This document shows, piece by piece, positions 12,095-23,380 of a stretch of DNA of 64,000 bases. Within the stretch, counting starts at the first letter, position 1. Each line of letters opens with the position of its first letter. The notes beneath the pieces are model-generated. The model was given only the letters and a program-made list of their open reading frames with translations. It was not told the DNA's origin and made no database searches. The translations under genes were made by a program, and so were the position numbers. The stretch covers positions 920,126 through 984,125 of the forward strand of contig JAIXMO010000005.1 of NCBI GenBank assembly GCA_025677825.1, given 5' to 3'. This stretch comes from Helicostylum pulchrum (taxonomy: Eukaryota; Mucoromycota; Mucoromycetes; Mucorales; Mucoraceae).

Positions 12095-13591
12095 GCCTGC
12101 TTTTTTTTTTTTACATATCTTGTCACGTCTTTTTCTTTTTTCTTAAAAACTATACCATATTACTATATATTTATCTATTCTTAGAGCACTCTTCCTCTTT
12201 TTTTCTAATTTATCTCATAATTTAGCTCTCTCTTTCTTTCTTTTAAGCCCATCTTTCCCCCAAGCACACTTTATATATGACTACTGTATTTGATCAAAAA
12301 AATTTTTTTTTTCAAAAACTTTCTTTTTTTTTATTTTAGTGGGCATGATGCTGTGTTACAGCTACCTTTTGGGCCTATCTTTTTGTCCATTTCTGTATTA
12401 ATACCTTCAATCGCGGGGGTTAGACCGTAAAAGCAAAATTGATATTTTATTAATTGGTATTTAAAAGTGCATTACTTCTTACTTTGTATCACAATCTAAA
12501 GTTGCAAAAAGAAGGGGACTCTGACTTGTAAACGTTAGATTGAAAAAAAGCTCGCGCTATACCAATAAAATGTTTAAGCTCAAGGCCCCGCTTAAAAAAA
12601 AGTTTTTACACGAATATAGCAGGCCGTCCAAAAGTTAACAGCTTAAACCCATTTCTCTTTCAAAAGTTGTATGTCAAGAATATACCAAAGTAAATGCAGA
12701 AAAAGTATTTAAAAAGATTAGAGGGGGGTAGTAGAGTAAATAGATATATGATCAATCACCATCATCCTATTATTTAATGTACAGGCCACATATACGGGAT
12801 GCAAGACGATGATCATTTGTACTGATCAAATAACGAAGAAGAAGATAGCCTGAATATCATCGGTTATTTTTGTAAGTCGGACTTGACAGACAAGACAACT
12901 TAATATACGTACTCTAAAGCGCGTTAAATAAGAGATGAACGTTATAAGGAAAAATTTTGAACCGAAGTTATGCTGTGGCACATAGTCGATAAGCATTATT
13001 GATGCTCTCTGCTGTTATGGTAGCATACATTACATAGTTACAGGGTTTTGTACGACAAATATTTCCTCCTCTATATACTGCAATCGTGTTTTTTAAAGCA
13101 CTGGAATTTAAACCCGTCATTTTTTTTTTCAACACCTTTAACAGTCAATCGAGGACCGAGGTGGACTGTTCTATCCCCTCGAAGAGGGGATCTTATAAGA
13201 AGAACAAGGTTTCCATAAGTCTGTAAGCCTGTAGGGCGACGTAGAGAAGGTCTGGCGAAGCCTGTCTGGGTCTGCCAATCAATATTTATATATAACAGAT
13301 AATGTCTACGAGACGCATAAACTTATATTTCATAAATATTCCCAAACTTTTTTTTAAAAAAAATACAGGTTGGTTTGAGGGATATTGGGAAGAAAGGGGC
13401 GACTTTATTGTTACTGCTAAAGGAAAATAAAGTGTCATATTTTCCATTGCAAATCACAAACAATGAAAGCATAAAAAAAAGGCCGCGCATTCGGAGTTGT
13501 ACGCTTATTTTTTCCCTTTAATAAAAAGATGAACAATGGTTTTTCCCACCCACTTTCTTTTATCTTTTATATAATAATAAAAACCCGTATT
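12095..13591. other. Intergenic region, RhoGAP to amidohydrolase
   Basis: I see no gene in 1.5 kb. It contains T-rich tracts at the start and a relatively GC-rich patch (about 13150-13270) with a perfect short hairpin at 13173-13191. Short ORFs show no recognisable motif. Confidence 0.45.
13173..13191. repeat. Perfect short hairpin
   Basis: ATCCCCTC-GAA-GAGGGGAT: 8-bp perfect stem, 3-nt loop, in a GC-richer island of otherwise AT-rich intergenic DNA. Too short to name; no T-run or gene end nearby. Confidence 0.6.
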
Positions 13592-15226
13592 ATGGCATCA
13601 AAGGAAATTAAGCAAGTAATTGATGATACAATCAATAGCTACAGTGATCAATTACGAGCAATCAGTTTAGACGTAAATATATATGCAATCAAAATTTATA
13701 CTATTAAAGAACTTTGTAAATAATGCATGTACCTTTTTTTTTAAGATTCACGATCATCCTGAACCAGGAAACAAAGAATACAGAGCATTTAACTTGTTGA
13801 CAAATTTTCTCGAGAAAGAAGGGTTTACTGTCAGTCGTGGCGTCGTAGGTCTCGAAACAGCATTTACTGCCGAGTACTCTAATGGAAAGGCAGGTAGACG
13901 TGTAGGATTTTGTAGTGAATATGATGCATTACCTGGGTAAGTATAATATTCTCTTCTTTTTTTTCTAAAAAAAACTTACAAAGCCCCTTCTTCTCCCCTC
14001 CAGTGTTGGACATGCTTGTGGTCACAACTTAATTGCAATTTCTGGAGTTGCTTGTGCATTAGCTATGAAACAATTATTACAGGATGGTTTACTATCTGGA
14101 TCCGTGGCCTTATTTGGTACTCCTGCAGAAGAGACATCTAATGCAAAACTTGTGTTTGTAAAGGCTGGTGAGATTCAACGGTTAGCTGATTTTGCAATGA
14201 TGCTTCACCCTGGACCTGCCAGTGGTTGCTTTGTTAATTATCTGGCCATGGATTCTGTTTTGATCGAGTATTTTGGTCGACAGTCGCATGCTGGTGCTTC
14301 TCCCTGGGATGGAATTAATGCTGTCGATGCCTTGATGCAAGGATTTGATAATGTTGGTATGATGAGGCAACAAACATTAAGTACCAACAGGTAAAAAAAA
14401 AAAAAAAAATTGATAAAAAAAAGTTTAAGGAGTTTTAAACGTTTTTTTTTTTTTTAGAGTTCATGGTATTATCAAAAGTGGTGGCCAATCTGTAAGCACA
14501 CTTTTTAGATAAAACAGAAAATATAAAAAAGAATTAAACTCCTTTATAGCCAAATGTGATTCCCAATTATGCATCAGCTTATTTTTACGGTAGATCTGTT
14601 ACTCGTGCCCAATTGAATCAACTCAAGGTACAGTTGGAGAACTGCTTCAAAGCTGCTGCATTAGCCTCTGGTTGCAAAATAAAGTTGAACTGGACTCCTT
14701 TTGGTCAGTTAGATGGTTAGTATATTTTATTTTTTTTAAAAAAAAAACTATACTCACGCGAACTAAAAAATGTGCACACATAATTAGACGTATTTACAAA
14801 CGAGGAATTTGCACTCAATTGGATAGAACATATGAAGGCAGAAGGAGTATCTTTCTTAACTCGACAGGAAGAAGAGTCTGTGACATCAGGTAGTACTGAT
14901 ATGGGTAATGTCACCTATGCATTACCAGGTATTCATGCTGGGTAAGTTATATATATTTGCTCAAGAGATGACCTTATTTTTATATAAAGAAAACGTGTTT
15001 TTTTCAAGCACAAAAAAAAAGTCTAACATGTATTTATAGATACTCTATTGGTACTGATGCATCAAATCATACTGTAGAATTTGCTAGAGTAGCAGGCACG
15101 TTGGAAGCTCACGAAAAAACGTTACAAGCATCACGCTGTCTTGCTTTGACAGCCGCTGATGTATTTGAAGATGAAGATCTTTTTAAAAGGGCAGTTGCTT
15201 ACTTTAAAAAGGGTAAAGCACAATAA
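13592..15226 (+). CDS. M20 family amidohydrolase/peptidase (PM20D2-like)
   Basis: Seven exons (13592-13672, 13746-13936, 14004-14390, 14458-14491, 14550-14715, 14788-14941, 15040-15226) give 399 residues, the family norm. It should be a metal-dependent hydrolase of N-acyl amino acids or dipeptides in the cytosol. Visible metal-site and fold motifs are IHDHPEPGNKEY, SEYDALPGVGHACGHNL, GTPAEET and MLHPGP; the lid-domain segment ALPGIHAGYSIGT follows. The start was chosen at ATGGCATCA, directly before a conserved helix, rather than the in-frame ATG at 13529, which lies in T-rich leader sequence. The exact substrate cannot be read from sequence; PM20D2-type and bacterial AbgB/HmrA-type enzymes are the closest groups. 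Confidence 0.92.
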
Positions 15227-15439
15227 ACTAAATTCCCTTTAAAAGGAATCAAAAAGTTCACTAAAAATAGTGTAACATATTACAGTTTTTTTTTTTTTTT
15301 TTTTTTGTCTTTATGCCTTATTGTATTTATTGTATTTATTTACTTTATATTCCCCCTTTTTATTTTTATTTTTATTTTCCCTCTCTTTTTTATTTTTTAC
15401 ATATTTACACTCATTTAAGTTGCTCCAATTACAAAACAC

Positions 15440-17628
15440 ATGATGAGCAGTAAATCAGACGTTGAAGTTCTTACCCAAGGTAAACTTCAAATGACAAACA
15501 TGAGATGAATAAATAAAGTCTGATTTTTTTTTTTATATATTTGTTAGACTGGGTGCGAAAGTTTCATTTCGAAAACAAAGTAGACTGTAAGTTATTTAAG
15601 TGAAAAAAAAATCATGTGGTGTTTATTAATCGTATCTGTAGTGAATTTACAGTTGCCCTCAGAGAATGAATCAACTAAAATTGAAGTGGGTGAAATTCCC
15701 ATTGATTTGTTACCTAAATTAGAATTTACAAAACCAAAGTACGGTACCACAAAATAATATAATTATTATCATATTATATTAACATTAGTTAGTACCACAA
15801 TTAGTAATAACAACAATGACTCGTATCTTCAATCAATTCTTTCAGCCCCTTCAGCTGCACCAAAGACTTCATCTAATACTTGTACAGGTAGTGAAACATG
15901 TGCTTGTTATAAATGTCAACGGCAAAGAAGACGGGCTGGTATTAACAGAAATGCGCCAGTCAACTCGCAACCAATCAACTCTCAACTAGTCAGTTCTCCA
16001 TCTGTCATTTCACAACCTAATACGCCAAACCGAGCTGCAACCGAATCACCTATCTCTTCCACTTGTTCTAACAATTCATCTACCATGGTATCACCTCAAC
16101 CAAAGTCTCTCAAAAGATCCAGCACATTAAGAAAGACCCCTACTTTAAGATCCTACGAGAGACATATGCCAAAGCCCGCCTATGCTCAAAAAGATAGTAT
16201 TTATCGTATCGAAGTAGAAGAAAGTAAAGAAGACAAAAAGGCAAAAGCAAATAACACACAATCTTTACAAAAGGATAGTTATACTATGGCTTGGAACGAA
16301 GATGAAACTGGCGACGATTTATTAAGTTCGCTTGTCACCTTCCAAACCATTTTTGAGGAAAAAGTAGATGGAAATGAAGGCTTATCAGATCTTTTGGAAC
16401 AACGTACAAAAGAATTAAAGTATCAAAAGTTAAGAGAGCAACAAGATAGTTTACGATCTAAATCAACTGAACCTGATTTACCTCCACGACAACCAGACTG
16501 TTTGACATTAAGTTATCGTAACGGACCAAGACATAATCCATTAACTTTATATCATACCATGAAAATGCACGGTGAGCAAGAAAGAATGTGTGCTTACAGT
16601 AAGTTTTTATAATTTAATAAAGTCAAAACTTCTAACATTTTTTTTTTTTATCTTAGATACTGCATTTCAACATTGCATTAAATCAGATAGTGGATTAAGA
16701 TCTTGGGTCAAAAAAACTCGAGTAGCGCCAACTAGAGAAAGCTCTAAATTGATGCAAACTATACGTAGACCTACAATTAAACGATCTTTACTTCATCCAC
16801 TTTCTCGTAAGAACAAAGCAGCTGGTGATGACTCGTTACTTTGGTCTACGTCTTCCGAAAGCCTCAGTGTAAGCACGACTGGTAGAAAATCGATTGACAT
16901 GATAAGTTCTCCTATACCCTTGATTCAACCTTCCCCTATCGGTATACAGAATAGTCATCAATTAACAGACGTCTTGTCTGCAGCACAAGCTCTGTTACCA
17001 AATCAAAATTTAGCAAATGAGCAGCAGATATTACACCAGAAAGGCAATAAAGTCCCCTATGAACATATCGATACACCTAGTCGGCCACGCCACGCACCGC
17101 CGATTTCACAATCACCGGTTGATGTAAGTTGCCAAAAAAAAAAAAAGGAGAAACATGGATTAGGAAACAGAAACGGAAATATAAAGGAGGGGAAACATGA
17201 TATACTCACTATTATTATTATTGTATTCTAGTGTAAAGACAATAGTAGTGTTTCTTCCTCTGAATCAGCATCGGGAGCAACAGCTAAACCAAAAAAGAGC
17301 AGGCCTGGCCGTTTGTTTTCTTCATTAGGTAGAAAGACTTCAATGCGATCCTATAGTACTAATAAGGAACCCTCTATCCGATCATTAGAAAAGGTACATT
17401 AAACAAAGGGGGAAAAAAATTTCGCGGCCCTAGTACTAATGTTTTCTAATATAGATCGATAGTGGTAATGAATCACAGTCTCATGAAAAGGTACTGGACG
17501 ATTTATGTCACATCTTGCCTCATATTAAGCGATCCCAACTTGCACCTTACGTTTATGAAGCAAATAACGATTATATGACAGCATTACAGTTATGTAAAAC
17601 TGCTGTCATTAAAGGAAAACTTTCATAA
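15440..17628 (+). CDS. Ser-rich protein of unknown function with CUE-like C-terminus
   Basis: Seven exons (15440-15479, 15548-15586, 15642-15738, 15793-16598, 16657-17123, 17232-17393, 17455-17628) give 594 residues in frame. The protein is largely low complexity and hydrophilic. Notable pieces are CTGSETCACYKCQRQRRR (a Cys cluster followed by basic residues), a conserved-looking middle (MAWNEDETGDDLLSSLVTFQ) and a short globular C-terminus, LDDLCHILPHIKRSQLAPYV plus EANNDYMTALQLCKTAV, which resembles a CUE/UBA-type three-helix ubiquitin-binding fold. No signal peptide or membrane segment. The CUE suggestion is by eye only. ATGATG offers two starts; the first is given. Confidence 0.75.
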
Positions 17629-18176
17629 TATCTTTATCATATATAATTGTAACAATATCATAATTATTATTCATTAAATTTTTTTTTATATAACACATTT
17701 ATTTACAAAAACAAAACAATACGTATTTACGTTATAATCACTATATACAGTGCTCCCACTCTCAATTGGACATTTTTTTTTCGAAAATGTTGGTATAAGT
17801 CCATTTGAATATCATTCGGTTATTTTTATCACTGTCAAATAAGGATTGAAAGAATGACTGGAGATGTCGAGCGCACACAATTCATACTCTTCTGGCTTTC
17901 TTTTGTTGTATAGGAAGAGTTTCAACTAATACTTTGAAACATGCTCGAGAACTTGATAAGTATAGGATCCATGTCCTCCGTTATCTTTTTTTACGGCATT
18001 AAGGTTAGTCAAAACGTCGTTGTTGAGTTCGTTGAAGACCACTGAAATTGTTGCTGATAAAAACAATGATAAAATGCATAGGGCGTCTATTTAGTGGTGT
18101 GATATATTTACTATTTGTTTCATATACATTAGTAAATCATTTTGGCCATCATTTTTATTATACGTGATTCCTTTTT
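17629..18176. other. Intergenic region before the truncated F-box fragment
   Basis: AT-rich at first; 17840-18060 looks less random but is broken in all frames, possibly decayed coding DNA. I cannot assign it. Confidence 0.35.
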
Positions 18177-18476
18177 ATGCGGAAAAAAGTTCCCACTTTT
18201 TGGATCGACCGTGTATCAGTCAAGATTATCCGGATCTTTTATAACCTTTTGAGCGAACCGACATATTTACACACCAACAACAATAAGCCAACCGTCGACA
18301 CGCGCAACTTATTTTCGAGTATTGCAAAGTACTGCCCTTATCTCGAGACCGTGGACACCTGTCATAACCCCGAACCACTGTGGCGACTACTACAGCAAGA
18401 ATCCAGCTGCTGGAAATACCTCAAGGAGATTCCAAAAGTAGGCTGGGACGGTGGTAATCTCAATTACATATTTTAA
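18177..18476 (+). pseudogene. Truncated F-box/LRR-type protein fragment
   Basis: A 99-residue open frame. LFSSIAKYCPYLETVD and LWRLLQQESSCWKYLKEIPK look like leucine-rich repeats of fungal F-box/LRR proteins, such as those at 24624 and 48848. There is no F-box before it, and the frame runs straight into the edge of repeat copy 2 at 18460, which supplies the last residues (NYIF) and the stop codon. It is best read as the broken piece of a larger gene cut by the repeat insertion. Confidence 0.5.
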
Positions 18477-19205
18477 TTAACAACTTTTTTCCCCGTTTAG
18501 ATTTTATCGGTTAGTATGGGGTTAAAGCGCCACTCTGGGTACCAACAACAACCAAGCGTGATGTCGCTTCCTGGCATTTCTGATTTAAAAATAATAAACT
18601 TTCCCCGTTGTATGACCTTTTTTTTTTTTTTTGTGTTGCATACAATATTTTTTTTAGCTTGAAATCCAGGGTAAAGCATTTTCGAAGAAGCACGTCAATT
18701 AAATTGAACTGTGCAGTATTTTATAAAGTGTTTTATATGAAGACGAATGGTAGCCAATAAAACGGAAAAAAAAATAACTGTAAGATGTTTTTTTATTTAG
18801 CATAAAACTAATAATAATATTGAGTGTGTGTGTATATATATATACATATATGTGTGTGTGTGGTTGTATGTATATGTGTGTGTGTGTGTGTGCGTGTATG
18901 TGAGCGTGTGTGCGTGTGTATGTTTAAGTAGAGTCTGGTGAGTCTGGTGAGATAGGAGAAGAAGAAATAAAGATTTCATCCGCGTTTGATTGCATCAAAA
19001 AACCAAAAGATAGCATGATAGTTGTAAATTGTTTCTAATTGAGAGAGGATATCACGCTTATTGATGATCTGACCGATAAAAACCACAAAGAAGTCGTATA
19101 CGAATTTCATGCTGATATCGCGTGTATTTTTGACCCTCAATCCATTCTTTAATAATATACTGTCATATACATCAATGGATACAGTTATTTCTTCAAATAA
19201 AGTTA
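18460..19205 (-). repeat. Dispersed repeat, copy 2 (inverted, internally deleted)
   Basis: The reverse complement matches 1-210 and 915-1373. The join near 18988 corresponds to 210/915 of copy 1, with TCA shared at both edges, so about 700 bp are missing. After the join the coding frame shifts (DAIKRG then stop), so this copy is a dead gene. Its TG/CA tract (about 18826-18922) is three times longer than in copy 1. The end near 18460 has the same sharp border as copy 1. Confidence 0.9.
18600..19166 (-). pseudogene. Dead copy of the 1-986 gene
   Basis: On the minus strand the frame retains the coding start of the conserved part (MKFVYDFF at about 19111) and the tail SSPISPDSPDS, but the middle is deleted and the frame is shifted at the junction. 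Single-base differences from copy 1 are scattered along both flanks, so the copies are not recent duplicates. Confidence 0.75.
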
Positions 19206-19210
19206 AATAA

Positions 19211-20670
19211 AATGATAGAAATACCGCCAGAAGGTATTTCCATTATCTTATTGGTGCATGACAGGGGCGCCTTCGGATAATATTGTCGCGTTTTGCTTAT
19301 TTTCAATATGATCACCTAAAATGATAATACTTAGATACTTCCAGATACTTCCTTTAAAATGAGTAAAGGCATTGTTAATTTACAAAGTTCAAAAAAAAAA
19401 AAAAAAGGTGCAGGATATTACTTACCACGTACCTGTTCTTGCGTGCTTGTTTTACATATCTTGTTCGTTTATTTACTTACATTGGCGATACCGTCAACCA
19501 AAATGTTGGAAAGTCCATCTTGTATAGGAGGCCTTGTATAGGAGGCCTTGTATAGGAGGTCTTGTGTAAGAGGTCTTGTGTAAGAGGTCTTGTGTAGGAG
19601 GAGCTTAGGAAGTGGTCCTTATATTGAAAGAAAGGAAAAGAGAAAAATGGCCTTTTTTTTTCTTTTTATAAAAAAAAAAAAATGATAAAAAGGAGGCATT
19701 AAATTTATTTCATATTTATGTCATACTTACACTTTTTTTTTTACATCTTTTTTTTGGAACCTCACGGAATGTTTTATTTCATACGTTATATGTATCTTCT
19801 CTAGAATGGATGATATCCTCGATTTACGGAAGATTCCATTTAATTTCTGTGTACTGGAAGGGGAGCACAATCAAGTAGGGTAGCGTATCATACCTTTTAA
19901 GAGTACATTTATTTAATCTGGGAACCCACTATATATTTTTTTAGAAACCCCAGTTTTACATTTTAATTTCTAAAAAAAATACTAAAAATCCTGCATGATT
20001 GTTTTTTTTTCTTTTTGACAAAACCCAGAATAGAATACTTACTGGAGATCAGAAGGGGTAAAGTATAACATGAAAGAAATTTCGTCATTATTCATGCTTC
20101 ACTTTCTGATAAACTTTAAAAACTAAAAATAATATCGTCTATATTTACGCACCTCTTTAAAAAGCAAGATATCTCACAATGCCAAATTACCTGTCACCAC
20201 TGGCGCCCAGCCGCCGAACAAGTACTTTACCGAGAAGTAATTTTAATCCAACCACATACCGTCCAATCATTTATCCAAAAGCTTCCAGACACTGGAAACG
20301 AGGAATTCCCTTTTTTTATTTGGCTCCAGAAAAGAAGTCTTCGTATCTTGATATTATATTGACGTTTGAAGTAAAGAATCCTAAAATATTAAAAGCAATT
20401 ACCGAGAAGACAGTTGATAGAAGCAGATACGTAAGAAAGCGAAAACGAAAAATAACAGGCTACACAAATTTTTACTGCTTCAACATCACAATGAGTCAAA
20501 AGAGGGCAATTGATTTTAAAAATCTGACCAGCATTTTCACTGCACATGCTTTTTTTTGCTCTGTTTGTTTCTTTTTCAATTTTTTTTATTTGTTTATTTG
20601 TTTGAATGATTTGTGTGTAATGGGGGTGTTGTATGTATCTTCTATTTTCTCTTTTAACTTGCTGTATAAT
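19211..20670. other. Intergenic, repeat-bearing region
   Basis: Apart from the 14-bp tandem repeat at 19519-19602 I see no supported gene. A long forward ORF at 20179-20772 overlaps the last exon of the GTP cyclohydrolase gene on the other strand, is very T-rich, and shows no family motif. Confidence 0.45.
19519..19602. repeat. Tandem repeat, six 14-bp units
   Basis: Units read CTTGTATAGGAGGC (three, the third ending T) then CTTGTGTAAGAGGT (two) then CTTGTGTAGGAGGA. The variant order suggests stepwise expansion. Confidence 0.9.
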
Positions 20671-21759
20671 TTATCGCCTGATCAAATTGAGGAACTCTTC
20701 TCTAGTTCTTGGGCTGCTTCTAAATACACCCAACATGCAACTTGTAATAGTAGAACTACCAGGTTTCTATAATAATAATAAAATTAGTGTCAGTTGTACA
20801 GAAGAAGAAAAAAAACTTAATTTATTTTTGTGTTACCTGTACACCTCTATAAAAAAACAAGGGTGGGAATATATTAGATACCAAATTCACACAGCATTAA
20901 GAAAAATTGACACTTTACCTTGAACACATACATAAATGTGAGCACTCCATAACAACAGCAACACCTTGAGGTTGAAGTATATCCATTAATGCAGTAGCGA
21001 TTTGTTTTGTCATACGTTCCTGAACTTGTAATCTTTTTTTTAAAAAAAAGTGGAAACATCAATATTTGGTATCTCTTGCCCTGATGTACACTAAAAAAAG
21101 AAAAACTAACCTTCTAGCAAACATCTCTGCGATTCTAGCGAGCTTACTAAGACCAACTACGCGGCGATTAGGGATATAAGCGATACTGATCTTACCCATA
21201 AAAGGAACCATGTGATGTTCACATAAAGAGAAAATATCAACATCCTTAACAATTACCATCTCATCATGATCTAATAGGAACAGATGTTAACATTGATATC
21301 CCGCATCCTATTGTTTTGCTATTGTTTTACCTTCTTCGAAGACAGCTTCATTGACAACATCTACACAAGAAAAAAAGACGGATCAAAGTGTTACTGAACA
21401 TGAATCCAAATTATAAACTCTTTTTTCCTTTTACTTACCACGAATGTTTCTTTCATAACCTTGAGTGAAAAACATCAAGGCCTTTGCATAACGATCAGGA
21501 GTCTTTAACAAACCCTCTCTTTCAGGGTCTTCACCAATGCATTCTAAAATAGTTTTGACAGCACCAGCTAACTTGGCTTCTCTTTCTGTTCTCTTTTCGG
21601 GAGTTTCGTCTCGACGTTCACGAGCACCCAAACCTTTTTTGTTTTTGTCAACGAAAAAAAAGTTCAATAAAAAAAATTGCATAAAAACTTACTAGGCCAA
21701 CTCATGCCATCATTCTCTACAGGTGTGGCTACTCTAGGGGTTTCTTCTTGTTGTGACAT
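20671..21759 (-). CDS. FOL2: GTP cyclohydrolase I
   Basis: Seven exons (21759-21693, 21633-21439, 21360-21331, 21270-21111, 21032-20919, 20846-20837, 20766-20671) give 223 residues. The enzyme converts GTP to dihydroneopterin triphosphate, first step of folate and tetrahydropterin synthesis. The zinc/active-site motif [10 protein letters not shown], then [33 protein letters not shown] and the second Cys region [20 protein letters not shown] are all present. The N-terminal tail of about 40 residues is variable in the family. One exon is only 10 nt (AGGTGTACAG, encoding the GVQ of RGVQKPG); without it the conserved RGVQ motif cannot be read. The start MSQQEE is the first ATG upstream of the conserved core. 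Confidence 0.95.
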
Positions 21760-22021
21760 ATTACTTTTTTCTAAAGGTAGAGGAAAAAAGAGAGAGGAAA
21801 AAAAATATTTTTTTTTGATATATGGGTCCTTTTTGATGTAAAAAAAAAAGGAAAGATGAGTGACTGTCTAATTAGGCTTAACAAGATATTTGATTGGCAG
21901 ATCCAAACTTAATTTCGCACGGATTGTGCAATATCGAAATCCAGATGGTTAAAGAGATTTTTTTTTTACTTTTTTGTATGACACAACTAAAAATAATAAC
22001 TTCTAATGAGTTGCTCCTTTT

Positions 22022-22092
<71 letters not shown>

Positions 22093-22890
22093 TTTATTGG
22101 TTTGTATAAACTATCTCGACTTTAAATCGTATAAAATATAGAATTCTATAATCACTTTATAACAATGGAGAAAGAAAAAGGATATAACGACTTGTAGATT
22201 TAAATACAAGATCAGGGTCTTGATAATACACCCAGCCAATAATAATAGCCTTATTTTTTATATTATTCACAAACAAACAAACAAACAAAAAAAACTATTA
22301 TGGAAGAAAAAAGAATACGTAAAATAATACAAAAGCAAGCGACTACGAAAAATTTGTTAGTTATGTAGCAACCAATCAAGGTACAATCATGAGTAGCATA
22401 AAAGCCATTTTTGGTATAAACAAATATGCAAGATCTTTGACAAATAATAAAAAGCAAAAAAATTCCAAGACCGAATGAGTCAGAAAAAAATCTGCGCAAG
22501 TGTTGAAAACTAACAGTTCCGACCTACGGTGCATATGTGATCTTATTGATCATGCTTTGAACTCATGTCTACGTGTATATATAGAATAATGATAGAGAAC
22601 GAAAAAAAAAAAAGAGAGAGAGAGAGAGACAATGATAAATGGCAAAGCATTTCTATATACAACAGTAAAGAAGTTGTAATTATGCCAGGTACCGTAATGA
22701 TCAGCCGCGTTAACAGTTTATTCGAAAATAAAAAGGAACCCCAATCACCATATTATAAACTTGCACGAAAGTATGCTTATTAGATATCAGAAAATATAAT
22801 AAAAATCAACAATGATTTTGATCCCTTGCCACTACACTATAACCATTGATAAATATATAGAACAAAGCGTGCTGTAACAGCTAATTCAAG
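21760..22890. other. Intergenic region with CT microsatellite
   Basis: Holds the CT microsatellite at 22027-22089 and a short GA run near 22612. No gene is supported; small ORFs are AT-biased and unlike known families. Confidence 0.45.
22027..22089. repeat. (CT)n microsatellite
   Basis: About 31 uninterrupted TC dinucleotides. Confidence 0.97.
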
Positions 22891-23100
22891 TCTTAGAATA
22901 GATAAATAACATTTCTTTCTCTATCTTTATCACAATGCATACCAGTAAGTATCTTATATATATATGTGCACTTTATTGAGGGAGAATATATCTTAAATAT
23001 TCATTTATTATTCTTAGCATTTTTGTTTTCTCTATGTCCGTACAAAAGGACACGGTTTTTCTCAAAGCTACAGCCAGGAAAAATCCATGAGACCCGCCGT
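22891..23100 (+). repeat. Dispersed leader repeat, copy A
   Basis: Aligns with 46669-46899 along its length: TTAGAATAG, GATAAAT, the ACAATGCATACCA start-codon region, a TATATATA stretch, GAGGGAG, ATATCTTA, GTACAAA(A/G)GGACACGGTT and finally GAGA(C/T)CCGC. In this copy ATGCATACCA is followed by GTAAGT, so it could be a short first exon ending in a good splice donor. A weaker third match lies at about 24140-24210. Confidence 0.8.
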
Positions 23101-23380
23101 GAGCTGCTTTTTTTTTCAGTTCTTGTGATTAAAATCATTTAAAAGCAATTTCACAAGAGAGAAATATTACGATGTCTTAGTTAAAAAGGTACGTGTATCC
23201 CCAAAAAAAATGTCACAGACTTGCTTTTTCGTTTCATTCTAATACATTTTACTTCTATATCTAGACTTAAATACAAGAAGGTCGTTGTGCTTAACTTTCT
23301 TTTAAAAAAAGGTTAGAATCTTATGATAAATTTTAACAAAATAACTAACGTGTTTTTTTCTAATTCTTCGTCTATTTTTA

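Noticed and set aside
13529..13591. Upstream in-frame ATG for the amidohydrolase
   Set aside because: It would add a T-rich hydrophobic stretch (FIFYIIIK) not expected in this soluble family; the next ATG directly precedes the conserved domain.
19519..19602. Possible CRISPR-like array
   Set aside because: Head-to-tail 14-bp units without spacers in a eukaryotic genome; a simple tandem repeat.
20179..20772. 197-residue forward ORF
   Set aside because: Its 3' part lies antisense over the last exon of GTP cyclohydrolase I, the composition is T-rich, and no conserved motif is visible.
22263..22499. Minus-strand hydrophobic ORF
   Set aside because: T-rich translation (Phe/Ile/Leu/Cys) typical of random AT-rich DNA; no splice context or homologous features.
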